Shown: positions 15,802-24,744, numbered from the stretch's first letter. The stretch: DNA of 34,886 nucleotides from Vibrio crassostreae 9ZC13 (GCF_000272045.2 NZ_AJYZ02000041.1:767185-802070), one strand, 5' to 3'. Notes: a model not told the origin generated them from the sequence alone. Numbers and translations are program-made.

Positions 15802-16608
15802 TTATTTTTGCGTTGCCGCTTTCATTGGTGTAACAAACTCAGCAAGTGCTTTAAGCATTGCTTCTGGTTGTTCAACGTTGTTTTCAATGATTTTCACAAC
15901 TGCTGAGCCAGAGATAGCACCAGCAGCGCCAGCTACAATTGCTTCTTTCACTTGTTCAGGAGCCGAGATACCGAAACCAAGCAGTGCTGGTGGCGCATCA
16001 AACTTGTTCAAACGGTCAAGTAGGGCTGTCACAGGCATGTTTGCTTTGGTTTCTGCACCCGTTACGCCAGCACGAGAAAGTAGGTAAGTGTAACCACCAC
16101 CTAGCTCAGAAACCGATTGAAGCGTCTCATCACTTGCTGTTGGTGGAGCAATAAATATTGGGTGAATACCAAACTTCTTAGCTGCAGCAACAAACTCGCC
16201 ACTCTCGTTGGTTGGTACATCAGCAATCAATACTGAATCGATACCTGCATTCGCACAACGCTCGTAGAAGTTCTCGATACCACGTGCGTACACCAAGTTT
16301 GCGTACATCAGTAGGCCGATTGGCAGATCTGGGTATTTAGCACGAATTTGACCAATAAGATCAAAACACACATCTGGCGTTACTTTTGAATCTAACGCAC
16401 GAATGTTTGCACCTTGGATTGTCGGGCCATCTGCAAGCGGATCTGAGAATGGAATACCAAGTTCAAGTGCATCAGCACCCGCTTCAACGAGTGTTTCCAT
16501 GATCTTAAGAGACTGCTGAGGGTTAGGATCGCCAACCGTTACGAATGGTACAAATGCGCCCTGATTCTTTTCAGCTAAGCGAGTGAAGAGTGATTGATAG
16601 CGATCCAT
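15802..16608 (-). CDS. trpA: Tryptophan synthase alpha chain
   Basis: A 268-residue TIM-barrel enzyme that cleaves indole-3-glycerol phosphate to indole and glyceraldehyde 3-phosphate; the indole passes by tunnel to TrpB. The catalytic pair Glu49 and Asp60 is present in LELGIPFSDPLADGPTIQ, with the phosphate-binding LLGFGIS and GAISGSAVVK loops. Length equals E. coli TrpA. The ATG shares one base with the trpB stop codon (TAATG), so translation is coupled, which keeps the alpha and beta subunits equal. It is the last gene before the operon terminator. Confidence 0.98.
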   Translation of the reverse strand: MDRYQSLFTRLAEKNQGAFVPFVTVGDPNPQQSLKIMETLVEAGADALELGIPFSDPLADGPTIQGANIRALDSKVTPDVCFDLIGQIRAKYPDLPIGLLMYANLVYARGIENFYERCANAGIDSVLIADVPTNESGEFVAAAKKFGIHPIFIAPPTASDETLQSVSELGGGYTYLLSRAGVTGAETKANMPVTALLDRLNKFDAPPALLGFGISAPEQVKEAIVAGAAGAISGSAVVKIIENNVEQPEAMLKALAEFVTPMKAATQK

Positions 16609-17798
16609 TATAATGCTCCTTTCTCTTTAAGAATGTCGTGTACAGAGAAGATGTCTTTATCACCACGACCAGATAGATTAACCACTAATAGCTGTTCTTT
16701 CTCTGGGTCATCGTGAGCCATTTTAACAGCATGAGCCAAAGCATGAGATGACTCTAGCGCTGCGATAATACCTTCTTTACGTGCAATCAATTGGAACGCT
16801 TCTAGCGCTTCGTCGTCGGTCACGTTGTCGTATTCAGCACGGCCAATAGCATTTAGGTGCGCGTGTTGAGGACCAACTGATGGGAAGTCTAGACCCGCAG
16901 ATACAGAGTAAGACTCTTCTACTTGGCCGTTCTCATCTTGCATCAGTGGCGCTTTCATGCCGAAGAAGATACCGGTTTTACCGTGCTTAAGCGGCGCGCC
17001 GTGTTGGTCGGTATCAATACCTTTACCAGCCGGCTCTACACCGATTAGGCGAACAGTTTCTTCTTCAATGAAATCCGCAAACATACCGATAGCGTTCGAA
17101 CCACCGCCGACACAAGCGATAACCGCATCAGGAAGGCGACCTTCACGAGCTAGAATTTGGTTCTTCGTTTCTTCACCAATCATGCGTTGGAAATCACGAA
17201 CAATCGTTGGGAATGGGTGAGGACCCGCTGCAGTACCCAATAGGTAGTGCGCGTCTTCATAAGTTGCAGACCAGTCACGTAGTGCTTCGTTACACGCATC
17301 TTTTAGCGTTGAAGAGCCAGAATGAACAGGGATAACCTCTGCGCCCATTAGCTTCATACGGAACACGTTCGGGCTTTGACGTTCAACGTCTTTTGCACCC
17401 ATGTATACACGACACTTAAGACCTAGTAGAGCACACGCTAGAGCCGTTGCCACACCGTGTTGGCCTGCCCCAGTTTCAGCGATGATTTCCTGCTTACCCA
17501 TACGTTTTGCTAGCAATGCCTGACCAAGAACTTGGTTTGTCTTGTGAGCACCGCCGTGAAGTAGATCTTCACGCTTTAGGTACAGTTTGGTTTTTGTACC
17601 TTTTGTTAGGTTGCGTGCTAGCGTTAGCGCCGTTGGACGACCAGCGTACTCTTGAAGAAGCGTCATGAATTCGCTGCGGAACTCAGGATCGGCTTGTGCA
17701 TCGATAAATGCTTGTTCAAGTTGGTCTAGTGCTGGCACTAGGATCTGCGGTACGTATTGACCACCGTATTCACCAAAGTAGGCATCGAGTTTAGCCAT
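16608..17798 (-). CDS. trpB: Tryptophan synthase beta chain
   Basis: A 396-residue PLP enzyme that joins indole and serine to make tryptophan. Motifs are FGGQYVPQ-like FGEYGGQYVPQ at the start, HGGAHKTNQVLGQALLA with PLP Lys86, AETGAGQHGVATA, and the phosphate loop CVGGGSNAIG. It overlaps trpA by one base. Upstream, an unusually long gap of 146 bases separates it from trpCF; the gap contains short inverted repeats and could hold an internal promoter or processing site. Confidence 0.98.
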   Translation of the reverse strand: MAKLDAYFGEYGGQYVPQILVPALDQLEQAFIDAQADPEFRSEFMTLLQEYAGRPTALTLARNLTKGTKTKLYLKREDLLHGGAHKTNQVLGQALLAKRMGKQEIIAETGAGQHGVATALACALLGLKCRVYMGAKDVERQSPNVFRMKLMGAEVIPVHSGSSTLKDACNEALRDWSATYEDAHYLLGTAAGPHPFPTIVRDFQRMIGEETKNQILAREGRLPDAVIACVGGGSNAIGMFADFIEEETVRLIGVEPAGKGIDTDQHGAPLKHGKTGIFFGMKAPLMQDENGQVEESYSVSAGLDFPSVGPQHAHLNAIGRAEYDNVTDDEALEAFQLIARKEGIIAALESSHALAHAVKMAHDDPEKEQLLVVNLSGRGDKDIFSVHDILKEKGAL

Positions 17799-17944
17799 TG
17801 TGTTATTCCTTCAATTCTATTGGAGTGTCTTCACACCAAGTCATTTAATCTTGTTTGAGCTTCGCAAAGGCAAAGCTCACTAATTAGTTTTTTGATTCTG
17901 TTTTCTAGCTTCTAAGCTCTAGATTTCAAGTTTTAGAAATCGGA
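17799..17944 (-). other. Long intercistronic gap between trpCF and trpB with hairpins
   Basis: All other gaps in this operon are 25 bases or less. This one has TGAGCTT/AAGCTCA (17856-17862 with 17873-17879), a second AGCTT/AAGCT inverted repeat near 17908-17920, and an AT-rich interior. It does not end in a T run, so it is not a clear terminator. Confidence 0.5.
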
Positions 17945-19384
17945 CTAGTAATTACGAATCGCTGCAAAAGCGCGTTGCAGCTTGTCTGCGTCTTTTTTGC
18001 CTGGAGCAGATTCAACACCAGAGTTTAGGTCTAATCCTAAGCAACCCAACTTAGCCGCTTGGTTAGCATTTTCTGGGGTTAGACCACCCGCCAACATGAT
18101 TGCGCTTTGGTTGTTGATTAGGTTCCAATCGAACACTTGGCCTGTGCCACCAGTTTGAGAACCCACTTTAGTATCTAGCAGGTGACGAGTCACGTTGCTT
18201 TCCAGTAATTCTGGTAGCGAGCTCTCAGCATCGGGAGAAACACCGTAAGCTTTCCAAATCTCAACGCTTTCAGGTAGTGACTGTTTTAGCTCATCGACAA
18301 ACGCTTGAGACTCATCACCGTGCAATTGCACAGCGAACAGGCCTAGCTCAGAAACCGTTTTCGCAACGTCAGTAACGCTGTGGTTTTGGAACACACCCAC
18401 GTAGTTCAAAGGTGCGCCGCTCATAGTCAAACGAGCCGCTTCGATATCCACATGACGCTTAGATGCTTCAACGAATATCAGACCACCGAATACCGCACCA
18501 GCTTGATAAGCCTTTGCTGCATCGTCAGAGTGAGTTAAACCACACACCTTGTTTTCACCCAGTGTTACTTTGCGTACCGCAAGCTCGAGGTTCTTCTCTG
18601 CCATTAGAGAGCTACCGATTAGGAAGCCATCTGCAAACGTTGAAAGGTCACGAACTTGTTGATGTGTGTAGATGCCAGACTCTGAAATCACAACTGCGTT
18701 TGGAGCCAGTTCGCGAATCAGCGGCGCCAACTCTTTAGTACGGTTCAAATCAGTCGAAAGGTCACGAAGATTACGGTTGTTAATGCCGATCACCTTAGCG
18801 TTTAGAGCGACTGCACGGTGAAGCTCTTCTTCGTTGCTGACTTCGGTCAATACACCCATGTTGAGTGAGTGAGCGACTTCCGCCAGCGCTTTGTACTCTT
18901 CGTCATCTAATACCGATAGCATTAACAAGATAGCATCAGCTGAGTAATGACGAGCTAGATACACTTGGTAGGTATCAACCATGAAGTCTTTACACAGGAT
19001 AGGCTGCTTAGCAATGCTGCGAACTTTAGGTAAAAACTCAAAGTCACCTTGGAAGTACTTCTCGTCTGTCAGCACAGAAATCGCGTTTGCGTGGTTGTTG
19101 TAAACAGAAGCAATGTAGTCGAGGTCAAACTCGTCACGGATTAAACCTTTTGACGGAGAGGCCTTTTTACATTCAGTGATGAAAACCGTTTGTTCTCCGC
19201 TCAGAGCGTCATAAAAGCTGCGGTCTGTTGCAGTTAGTGACGCTTTAAACTCGTCTAATGGTTGAGTCTGCTTACGTGCTTCAACCCATTGGTATTTATC
19301 ACGAACGATTTTTGCTAATACTTCCGCCATTTCAGCTTCTTTGACTGAAACGTGGGTCGACAGTTTATCGGTAGTCTGTGTCAT
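17945..19384 (-). CDS. trpCF: Bifunctional indole-3-glycerol-phosphate synthase / phosphoribosylanthranilate isomerase
   Basis: A fused two-domain enzyme of about 479 residues that carries out steps 3 and 4 of tryptophan synthesis, as in enteric bacteria. The N-terminal TrpC barrel (about residues 20-265) has FITECKKASPSKGLIR, DYIASVYNNHANAISVLTDEKYFQG, ILCKDFMVD, IGINNRNL and VISESGI. The C-terminal TrpF barrel (from about 270) has KVCGLTHSDDA, FGGLIFVEAS, GVFQNHS, VQLHGDES and the closing LAGGLTPENA and GLDLNSGVE. The ATG at 19384 is preferred because upstream starts would overlap trpD and add an unrelated leader; the ribosome site there is weak. Confidence 0.95.
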   Translation of the reverse strand: MTQTTDKLSTHVSVKEAEMAEVLAKIVRDKYQWVEARKQTQPLDEFKASLTATDRSFYDALSGEQTVFITECKKASPSKGLIRDEFDLDYIASVYNNHANAISVLTDEKYFQGDFEFLPKVRSIAKQPILCKDFMVDTYQVYLARHYSADAILLMLSVLDDEEYKALAEVAHSLNMGVLTEVSNEEELHRAVALNAKVIGINNRNLRDLSTDLNRTKELAPLIRELAPNAVVISESGIYTHQQVRDLSTFADGFLIGSSLMAEKNLELAVRKVTLGENKVCGLTHSDDAAKAYQAGAVFGGLIFVEASKRHVDIEAARLTMSGAPLNYVGVFQNHSVTDVAKTVSELGLFAVQLHGDESQAFVDELKQSLPESVEIWKAYGVSPDAESSLPELLESNVTRHLLDTKVGSQTGGTGQVFDWNLINNQSAIMLAGGLTPENANQAAKLGCLGLDLNSGVESAPGKKDADKLQRAFAAIRNY

Positions 19385-19409
19385 GTTCTTTGTCTCGATT
19401 CGTCGTTCG

Positions 19410-20405
19410 TTAGGCGTGTGCAGCAAGCTTTTGTACAAGCTCGTATGCTTTGCCAGAGTTCATCGCGTCAATTGCTTGCTGTGCGTTGGCTTTTAGGTCT
19501 TCGTGACCAAACAGACGCATCAGTAGAGCAACGTTGACTGCCACTGCGCCAACTTGACCATCAGTGCCTTTACCCGTCAGGATATCGGTTGTGATGGCTT
19601 TGTTCTCTTCTGGCTCGCCGCCCTTGATTGCTTCAAGAGGGTGAGTGTTCAAACCAAAGTCTGCTGGTGTCACTGTGTATTCGTGAATTGTGCCATCTTT
19701 GATTTCAGCAACCATGGTTTCGCCGTGAATCGCTACTTCATCAAGGCCGCTACCGTGAACAACCGCCGCGCGCTTCATGCCCATTTGCAGCATGGTTTCT
19801 GCGATAGGGCGTACCAGCTCTTTGCTGTAAACACCCATTAGCTCGATGTTAGGGCGAGCAGGGTTAATCAGTGGGCCAAGAATATTGAAGATAGTGCGCG
19901 TTTTCATTGTTTGACGAACCGGCATCGCGTGACGTACACCAACGTGATATTGCGGAGCAAATAGGAATGCTACGCCAAGTTCATCAACAGCCGTACGTGT
20001 GTCTTCAGCTGTCATCGCTAGGTTGATACCGAACGAATCCAGTAAGTCAGAAGAGCCTGATTTGCTCGATACGCTGCGGTTACCGTGCTTCGCGACTTTT
20101 AAGCCACACGCTGCGGCAACAAATGCAGAAGTCGTCGAGATATTGATGGTGTTGTGACCGTCGCCACCTGTACCTACGATGTCTGCGAAATCGTAATCAG
20201 GGCGCGGGAACGGGTTTGCATTCGCAAGTAGTGCTTTTGCTGCGCCTGCAATTTCATCGGGCGTTTCGCCTTTGATTTTCAGTGCAGTTAGCGCAGAAGC
20301 CATCAAGATTGGGTCTAGTTCACCCTTGATGATCACATCAAATAACTGTTGGCTTTCTTCTTGAGTAAGAGACTGCTGTTCGTAAAGTTTATTAATCTGT
20401 TCCAT
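19410..20405 (-). CDS. trpD: Anthranilate phosphoribosyltransferase
   Basis: A 331-residue enzyme that joins anthranilate to PRPP, the second step of the pathway. The PRPP-binding GTGGDGHNTINIST (from residue 78), KHGNRSVSSKSGSSDLL and the later NILGPLINPARP anthranilate-site motif are all present. It is a stand-alone protein, not fused to the glutaminase as in E. coli. Nine bases separate it from trpG. It has an RBS-like GGAAAC just before the ATG. Confidence 0.98.
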   Translation of the reverse strand: MEQINKLYEQQSLTQEESQQLFDVIIKGELDPILMASALTALKIKGETPDEIAGAAKALLANANPFPRPDYDFADIVGTGGDGHNTINISTTSAFVAAACGLKVAKHGNRSVSSKSGSSDLLDSFGINLAMTAEDTRTAVDELGVAFLFAPQYHVGVRHAMPVRQTMKTRTIFNILGPLINPARPNIELMGVYSKELVRPIAETMLQMGMKRAAVVHGSGLDEVAIHGETMVAEIKDGTIHEYTVTPADFGLNTHPLEAIKGGEPEENKAITTDILTGKGTDGQVGAVAVNVALLMRLFGHEDLKANAQQAIDAMNSGKAYELVQKLAAHA

Positions 20406-20414
20406 GATCGTTTC

Positions 20415-21023
20415 CTATTTTCCAGTCTTTTCAAGGCGAAGAGGTTTCTCAAGAGCCCATTCGATAGCGTTTGCTAGAAGCGTTGCACCGTAGGTCGTCA
20501 TAATTGATTCAGGGTGGAATTGGAATCCACACACCTTGTCTTGTTCTTGAACCACAGACATCACCAAATCATCTACTTCAGCGGTCACCGTTAGGCTATC
20601 AGATACATGCGTTGCCACTAAAGAGTGGTAGCGAGCGATAGCCAATGGCGAAGGTAAGCCTTGGTAAGTCGCATGGTTTTGGTGTTCCATCATCGACACC
20701 TTACCATGAATGATTTCGCCAGCGCCTGCAACGGTGCCGCCATAGGCTTCAACAATCGCTTGGTGGCCTAAGCAAATACCAATCATTGGCACTTTACCTT
20801 TTAGAAGCTGAATCAGCTCTGGCATACAGCCCGCATCTGCTGGAGCGCCAGGGCCTGGTGAAAGCAGTGCAACAGGGTTGTCTAGTTCGTTGATCGCCGC
20901 TTCAACTACTTTTGCAGGAATGTTGTTACGGTAAATTTTTACGCTGTGACCTAATGAACGAAATTGGTCTACAAGGTTGTAAGTGAACGAGTCGAAGTTA
21001 TCGATGAATACAATATCAGCCAT
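20415..21023 (-). CDS. trpG: Anthranilate synthase component II (glutamine amidotransferase)
   Basis: A 202-residue class I glutaminase that supplies ammonia to TrpE. IDNFDSFTYNLVDQF opens the protein, LLSPGPGAP forms the oxyanion region, GICLGHQAI carries the nucleophile Cys84, and the His-Glu of the triad are in GFQFHPES. It starts two bases after the trpE stop, so it is coupled to it, which fits the equal-subunit TrpE-TrpG complex. Confidence 0.97.
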   Translation of the reverse strand: MADIVFIDNFDSFTYNLVDQFRSLGHSVKIYRNNIPAKVVEAAINELDNPVALLSPGPGAPADAGCMPELIQLLKGKVPMIGICLGHQAIVEAYGGTVAGAGEIIHGKVSMMEHQNHATYQGLPSPLAIARYHSLVATHVSDSLTVTAEVDDLVMSVVQEQDKVCGFQFHPESIMTTYGATLLANAIEWALEKPLRLEKTGK

Positions 21024-21025
21024 GA

Positions 21026-22615
21026 TTACGACTCCTTCTTATTTGTTAGGTTCTTAGTATGAGCTGCTTGAATCGCTGAGATAACCGCTTGTGCCTTGCC
21101 GCGAGTTTCATCGGCTTCTGCTTGTGGGTCTGAGTCAAATACGACCCCAGCGCCTGCTTGTACTTGTGCCACGCCATCTTCAACGTAAGCAGAGCGAATT
21201 ACGATACAAGTATCTAGAGTCCCTTCACCAGTTAGATAACCGACTGCACCACCGTAGCTACCACGACGCGTTTTTTCTACGTCTCGAATAAGCTGCATTG
21301 CGCGGATTTTTGGTGCGCCCGTTAGCGTGCCCATGTTCATACAAGCTTGGTAAGCGTGCAGAGCATCTAAGTCTTCACGGAGCTGACCAACAACACGAGA
21401 AACCAAGTGCATTACATGGCTGTAGCGGTCTACTTTCAGTAAGTCTGCTACGTGGCGAGTGCCAGCTTCGGCAATACGTGCCACATCGTTACGCGCTAGG
21501 TCAACTAGCATCATGTGCTCGGCGTTTTCTTTCTTGTCGGTACGCAGTTCAAGCTCGATACGGCTGTCTAGGTCGAAATCGATTTGACCGTCAGGGCGCT
21601 TACCACGACGACGAGTACCAGCAATCGGGTAGATCTCGATTTGGTTGGTTTCTGTCTCGTATTTCAGCGCGCTTTCTGGAGATGCACCGAACAGAGTAAA
21701 CAGCTCGTCTTGCATGTAGAACATGTAAGGGCTTGGGTTGCTTTGTTTGAGTTCTTTATAAGCCGCCAGTGGGGCAGGGCAAGGTAGAGTGAAGCGGCGT
21801 GAAGGTACCACTTGGAATACATCGCCTTTAACTACGTACTCTTTTAAATCACGAACCGTTTGGCAGAAGTCTTCATCTGAAACGCTAGGTACAGCTTCAA
21901 CGTTGTCTAACGGCGTTACTTCAGTGATGGCTTTCAGGGACTGACACTGAGTTTGAATGTCGGCTAGACGGTCAGTTAATTGCGCTTTGATGTTGTCATC
22001 TTGAGCAAATAAGCTCGCGTGAAGTAGGCCTTCGTTCTCTTGGTGATCGAAACGCAATAGTGTTTCAGCTACGTAGAATACAAAGTCAGGACAATTGTTG
22101 GTTGCTTCAGCATCACCTAGTGGCTCAAAGTTTGCCACGATGTCGTAAGCGAATAAGCCCGCCATGAATAATGCGTGTTTGTTATCCGCGTCTTGCTCAA
22201 AGCTGTGCTGAACCAAACGCAGTGCATCGAATGAAGAGGCTTCTCTTAAACGTGAGTCTTCGTCTAATTCGTTGCTTGGTTCGATAAAAGTCAGCGTCAA
22301 AACGTTATCAGTAAGGTCAGATTTAATTTCTGCTTTCACGTTTTGGGTGAGATGTTCGATAAGCGCTTGACCGTTTTCAGTCAATGCTTGAAAGGTTACT
22401 TCATGTCCGCGACATACGATGCGAACAGCAGAGTCGATAAGGAGTAGGCTTGTCAGGTTCTGTTTAGATTCAATCTCGGCAGATTCCAACAAAAGACTAT
22501 CAGTTTTGTTTTCACACAAAGTATGAAAAACGCTGGTTGGATCTTGCGAGTAAGGAACTGAGGAATTGATGACCTCAATGGTTCCCAGCTTTTTGATTTC
22601 AATGGCCTTGTTCAC
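21026..22615 (-). CDS. trpE: Anthranilate synthase component I
   Basis: A 529-residue chorismate-using enzyme that makes anthranilate. It has the feedback site LLLESAEIESK near the N-terminus, and the catalytic half with VFQVVPSRRF, NPSPYMFYMQ, YPIAGTRRRG, LVDLARNDVARI, GTLTGAPKIRAMQLI and GSYGGAVGY. I place the start at a GTG at 22615 because AAAGGAGG lies four bases before it, the best ribosome site in the region. An in-frame ATG 63 bases upstream adds residues not found in other TrpE proteins. Regulation is visible upstream: a TrpR operator, and a leader peptide with attenuator. Confidence 0.97.
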   Translation of the reverse strand: MNKAIEIKKLGTIEVINSSVPYSQDPTSVFHTLCENKTDSLLLESAEIESKQNLTSLLLIDSAVRIVCRGHEVTFQALTENGQALIEHLTQNVKAEIKSDLTDNVLTLTFIEPSNELDEDSRLREASSFDALRLVQHSFEQDADNKHALFMAGLFAYDIVANFEPLGDAEATNNCPDFVFYVAETLLRFDHQENEGLLHASLFAQDDNIKAQLTDRLADIQTQCQSLKAITEVTPLDNVEAVPSVSDEDFCQTVRDLKEYVVKGDVFQVVPSRRFTLPCPAPLAAYKELKQSNPSPYMFYMQDELFTLFGASPESALKYETETNQIEIYPIAGTRRRGKRPDGQIDFDLDSRIELELRTDKKENAEHMMLVDLARNDVARIAEAGTRHVADLLKVDRYSHVMHLVSRVVGQLREDLDALHAYQACMNMGTLTGAPKIRAMQLIRDVEKTRRGSYGGAVGYLTGEGTLDTCIVIRSAYVEDGVAQVQAGAGVVFDSDPQAEADETRGKAQAVISAIQAAHTKNLTNKKES

Positions 22616-22743
22616 AAGACCTCCTTTATGATTCTTTAAATTTCCTGCCGTACATAGTCGCATAAAGATACCTTTCACCCAATCTAGAATATGGTCAATT
22701 CGATGATTTGTTAGTCAGTTGAATGTGAGTTGTTCGACAAATT

Positions 22744-22769
22744 AAAAAGCCCGCTATTAAAGCGGGCTT
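22744..22769 (-). terminator. trp attenuator (terminator hairpin)
   Basis: On the minus strand, AAGCCCGCT (22769-22761) pairs with AGCGGGCTT (22755-22747) around TTAAT, followed by five T ending at 22744. It lies 33 bases after the trpL stop and 129 bases before trpE. The 5' arm can instead pair with GTGGGCT (22823-22817) inside trpL, which would be the antiterminator. Confidence 0.88.
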
Positions 22770-22801
22770 AGTGATAACTTTTTTATAAACAAACTGTTTA
22801 A

Positions 22802-22927
22802 CTAGAAGTACACGTTAGCCCACCAAGAACTTGTCCAAGTGCGCCACCAATTAAGCTCTGAACTTGCTTCTACTGAAGAAAGTTCTAAAACTTTATCTTT
22901 ATGGTTTTGGTTAAATTCTTGTAACAT
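22802..22927 (-). CDS. trpL: trp operon leader peptide TrpL
   Basis: A 41-codon reading frame from ATG at 22927 to TAG at 22802. It has five Trp codons in the pattern WW-R-T-W-T-S-S-WW at codons 27, 28, 31, 35 and 36. It sits between the trp promoter and the attenuator hairpin, the exact place of a leader peptide. Its job is to make ribosomes stall when charged tRNA-Trp is low, so that the terminator cannot form. It is longer than the 14-codon E. coli leader. The ribosome site is weak (TAGG about eight bases before the ATG). Confidence 0.9.
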   Translation of the reverse strand: MLQEFNQNHKDKVLELSSVEASSELNWWRTWTSSWWANVYF

Positions 22928-22963
22928 GGTGAACCTATCAAATGTGATACTTCGTATTTGTGT

Positions 22964-22995
22964 ACTAGTTAACTAGTTTTCTGCTTGCGGGTCAA
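22964..22995 (-). promoter_or_regulatory. trp promoter with overlapping TrpR operator
   Basis: On the minus strand the -35 is TTGACC (22995-22990) and the -10 is TTAACT (22972-22967), exactly 17 bases apart. The palindrome ACTAGTTAACTAGT (22964-22977) covers the -10 and is identical to the core of the E. coli trp operator. Repression by tryptophan-bound TrpR is therefore strongly indicated, in addition to attenuation. Confidence 0.93.
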
Positions 22996-23047
22996 GTGTG
23001 TTGACACAAATATAACGATAAAAATTGAAAACAATGAAAAAGAATAT

Positions 23048-23902
23048 ATGAGAATTGATCTACATAGTCATACAACAGCCTCAGATGGCCGACTTACTCC
23101 ACCTGAGCTAATTGACCGAGCGCTTGGCTTTAACATCGAAGCGCTAGCGATTACAGATCATGACACGACTGATGGGCTTGCTGAAGCACGCAACTATATT
23201 GCTGATAACAATCTTCCTATTCAGCTGATCAACGGCATTGAGATTTCGACTGTTTGGCAAAACAAAGATATCCATATTGTTGGGTTAAACGTTGATCCTG
23301 AGTCACCAGAACTCAAAGCGCTCATTGAACAACAGAAGCAACACCGTATTGGGCGTGCTGAGATGATCGCTCACCGTCTTGAGAAAGCGACTCGTGAAGG
23401 GGTGTTAGAAGAAGTTAAATTGATTGCGGGTGATGCACCAATCACTCGCGCTCACTTTGCTAAGTGGCTAGTCGACAATGGCTATGCGAAAACTATGCAG
23501 CAGGTGTTTAAAAAGTTTCTTACTCGTAATAACCCAGGTTATGTGCCGCCAACTTGGTGTTCAATGAGTGATGCTGTCACGGCTATTCATGCTGCTGGTG
23601 GACAAGCCGTACTCGCTCACCCTGGGCGATATGGACTTACAGCCAAGTGGGTTAAGCGCCTGCTAGCGGCATTTGTTGAAGCGAAAGGGGATGCGATGGA
23701 AGTCGCTCAACCTCAGCAAGCGCAACAAGAAAGACGCACACTCGCGGATTATGCTATACAATACAAACTATTAGCCTCCCAAGGCAGTGATTTCCATTAC
23801 CCATCTCCGTGGATGGAACTTGGACGCAATCTCTGGCTACCTTCTGGGGTCGAAGAAGTATGGAAAGATTGGGAGTTTCAAACGGTTTCACCATCTGAAT
23901 AG
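23048..23902 (+). CDS. rnm: RNase AM, PHP-domain 5'-3' exoribonuclease (YciV/TrpH)
   Basis: A 284-residue PHP-fold metal enzyme. In E. coli this protein, RNase AM, matures the 5' ends of ribosomal RNAs. Metal-binding PHP motifs are DLHSHTTASDG at residues 4-14, ITDHDTTDG, GIEIST, AHPGRYG and the closing SQGSDFH. Start ATG 23048 matches where homologues begin; a TTG 63 bases upstream overlaps the trp promoter and adds an unrelated leader. It is divergent from trpL, the same place as in E. coli (yciV). Confidence 0.95.
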   Translation: MRIDLHSHTTASDGRLTPPELIDRALGFNIEALAITDHDTTDGLAEARNYIADNNLPIQLINGIEISTVWQNKDIHIVGLNVDPESPELKALIEQQKQHRIGRAEMIAHRLEKATREGVLEEVKLIAGDAPITRAHFAKWLVDNGYAKTMQQVFKKFLTRNNPGYVPPTWCSMSDAVTAIHAAGGQAVLAHPGRYGLTAKWVKRLLAAFVEAKGDAMEVAQPQQAQQERRTLADYAIQYKLLASQGSDFHYPSPWMELGRNLWLPSGVEEVWKDWEFQTVSPSE

Positions 23903-23964
23903 TCTTTAGGTGAGCCAGCTCCTTCTGATGATAGAGTCGAGAGATTCGATAACGAGGATCAACA

Positions 23965-24585
23965 ATGAGCCAGTTTTTTTATGTACACCCAGATAACCCA
24001 CAAGCACGCTTAATTACTCAAGCGGTTGCGATTATTCGCAATGGCGGCGTTGTGGTTTATCCAACAGATTCCGGTTATGCGCTGGGCTGTCAGCTTGAAA
24101 ACAAACAAGCACTTGAACGTATCTGTAAAATTCGTCGCATCGATGACAAGCACAATTTCACCTTGTTATGCCGTGATCTTTCTGAGTTATCACTGTATGC
24201 ACGCGTTGATAACGTGGCTTTCCGTCTACTGAAAGCACATACACCAGGTGCTTACACGTTTATCTTTAAAGCAACCAAAGAAGTGCCAAAGCGTTTGATG
24301 AACGCCAAGCGTAAAACGATTGGTATTCGTGTCCCAGACAACAAGATTGCACTCGACCTTTTGGAAGCGATGGGTGAACCATTAATGTCGACGTCTCTGA
24401 TTCTGCCGGGTAACGAGACTACAGAGTCGGATCCAGAAGAAATTCGTGACAGCCTAGAGCATGCGGTTGATGTGATTTTGAATGGCGGTTACTTAGGTGA
24501 GCAACCGACGACCGTTATTGACTTCAGTGACGATGATGCCGTGGTTCTACGTCGTGGTGCTGGCGATCCTGCGCCGTTTGAATAA
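23965..24585 (+). CDS. yciO: YciO, Sua5/YciO/YrdC-family protein
   Basis: A 206-residue protein with the YrdC-like nucleotide-binding fold. It has VVYPTDSGYALGC, the KIRRIDDKHNFTLLCRDLSEL region, PGAYTFIFKATKEVPKR and KTIGIRVPDN, which distinguish YciO from the shorter tRNA-modifying TsaC. The family binds RNA and ATP-like ligands; a threonylcarbamoyl-AMP-type activity is known or suspected, but the cellular role is unsettled. It follows rnm by 62 bases with GAGGA before the ATG, and probably belongs to one operon with it. Confidence 0.93.
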   Translation: MSQFFYVHPDNPQARLITQAVAIIRNGGVVVYPTDSGYALGCQLENKQALERICKIRRIDDKHNFTLLCRDLSELSLYARVDNVAFRLLKAHTPGAYTFIFKATKEVPKRLMNAKRKTIGIRVPDNKIALDLLEAMGEPLMSTSLILPGNETTESDPEEIRDSLEHAVDVILNGGYLGEQPTTVIDFSDDDAVVLRRGAGDPAPFE

Positions 24586-24621
24586 TCGCTTTACTGATTA
24601 ACAGTCTGTAACGATACAGCA

Positions 24622-24660
24622 AACCTGCCACAGTAAATAACAAGTGCTTTTTGGCAGGTT
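24622..24660. repeat. Inverted repeat between yciO and rluB
   Basis: AACCTGCCA (24622-24630) and TGGCAGGTT (24652-24660) pair perfectly around a 21-base spacer, and outer GCAAA/TTTGC bases could extend it past a small bulge. There is no T run directly after, so it is more likely a 5' structure for rluB or a weak rho-assisted stop than a classical terminator. Confidence 0.4.
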
Positions 24661-24744
24661 ATTTGCGATAATACGCGACCGCGATTTGGTCGTGAAAAAT
24701 TCATTCGACGTCTGTGAAGACGACAATTAGGTAGAAAAGAGTAA

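Noticed and set aside
21298..21699. 133-codon plus-strand open frame inside trpE
   Set aside because: Antisense to conserved TrpE motifs; rich in Arg, Cys and His without any recognisable domain.
22616..22678. Upstream ATG start for trpE
   Set aside because: The GTG at 22615 has an excellent ribosome site, and the extra residues are not typical of TrpE.
22985..23047. Upstream TTG start for rnm
   Set aside because: It begins inside the trp -35 region and adds 21 residues not seen in RNase AM; the ATG at 23048 fits the family start.
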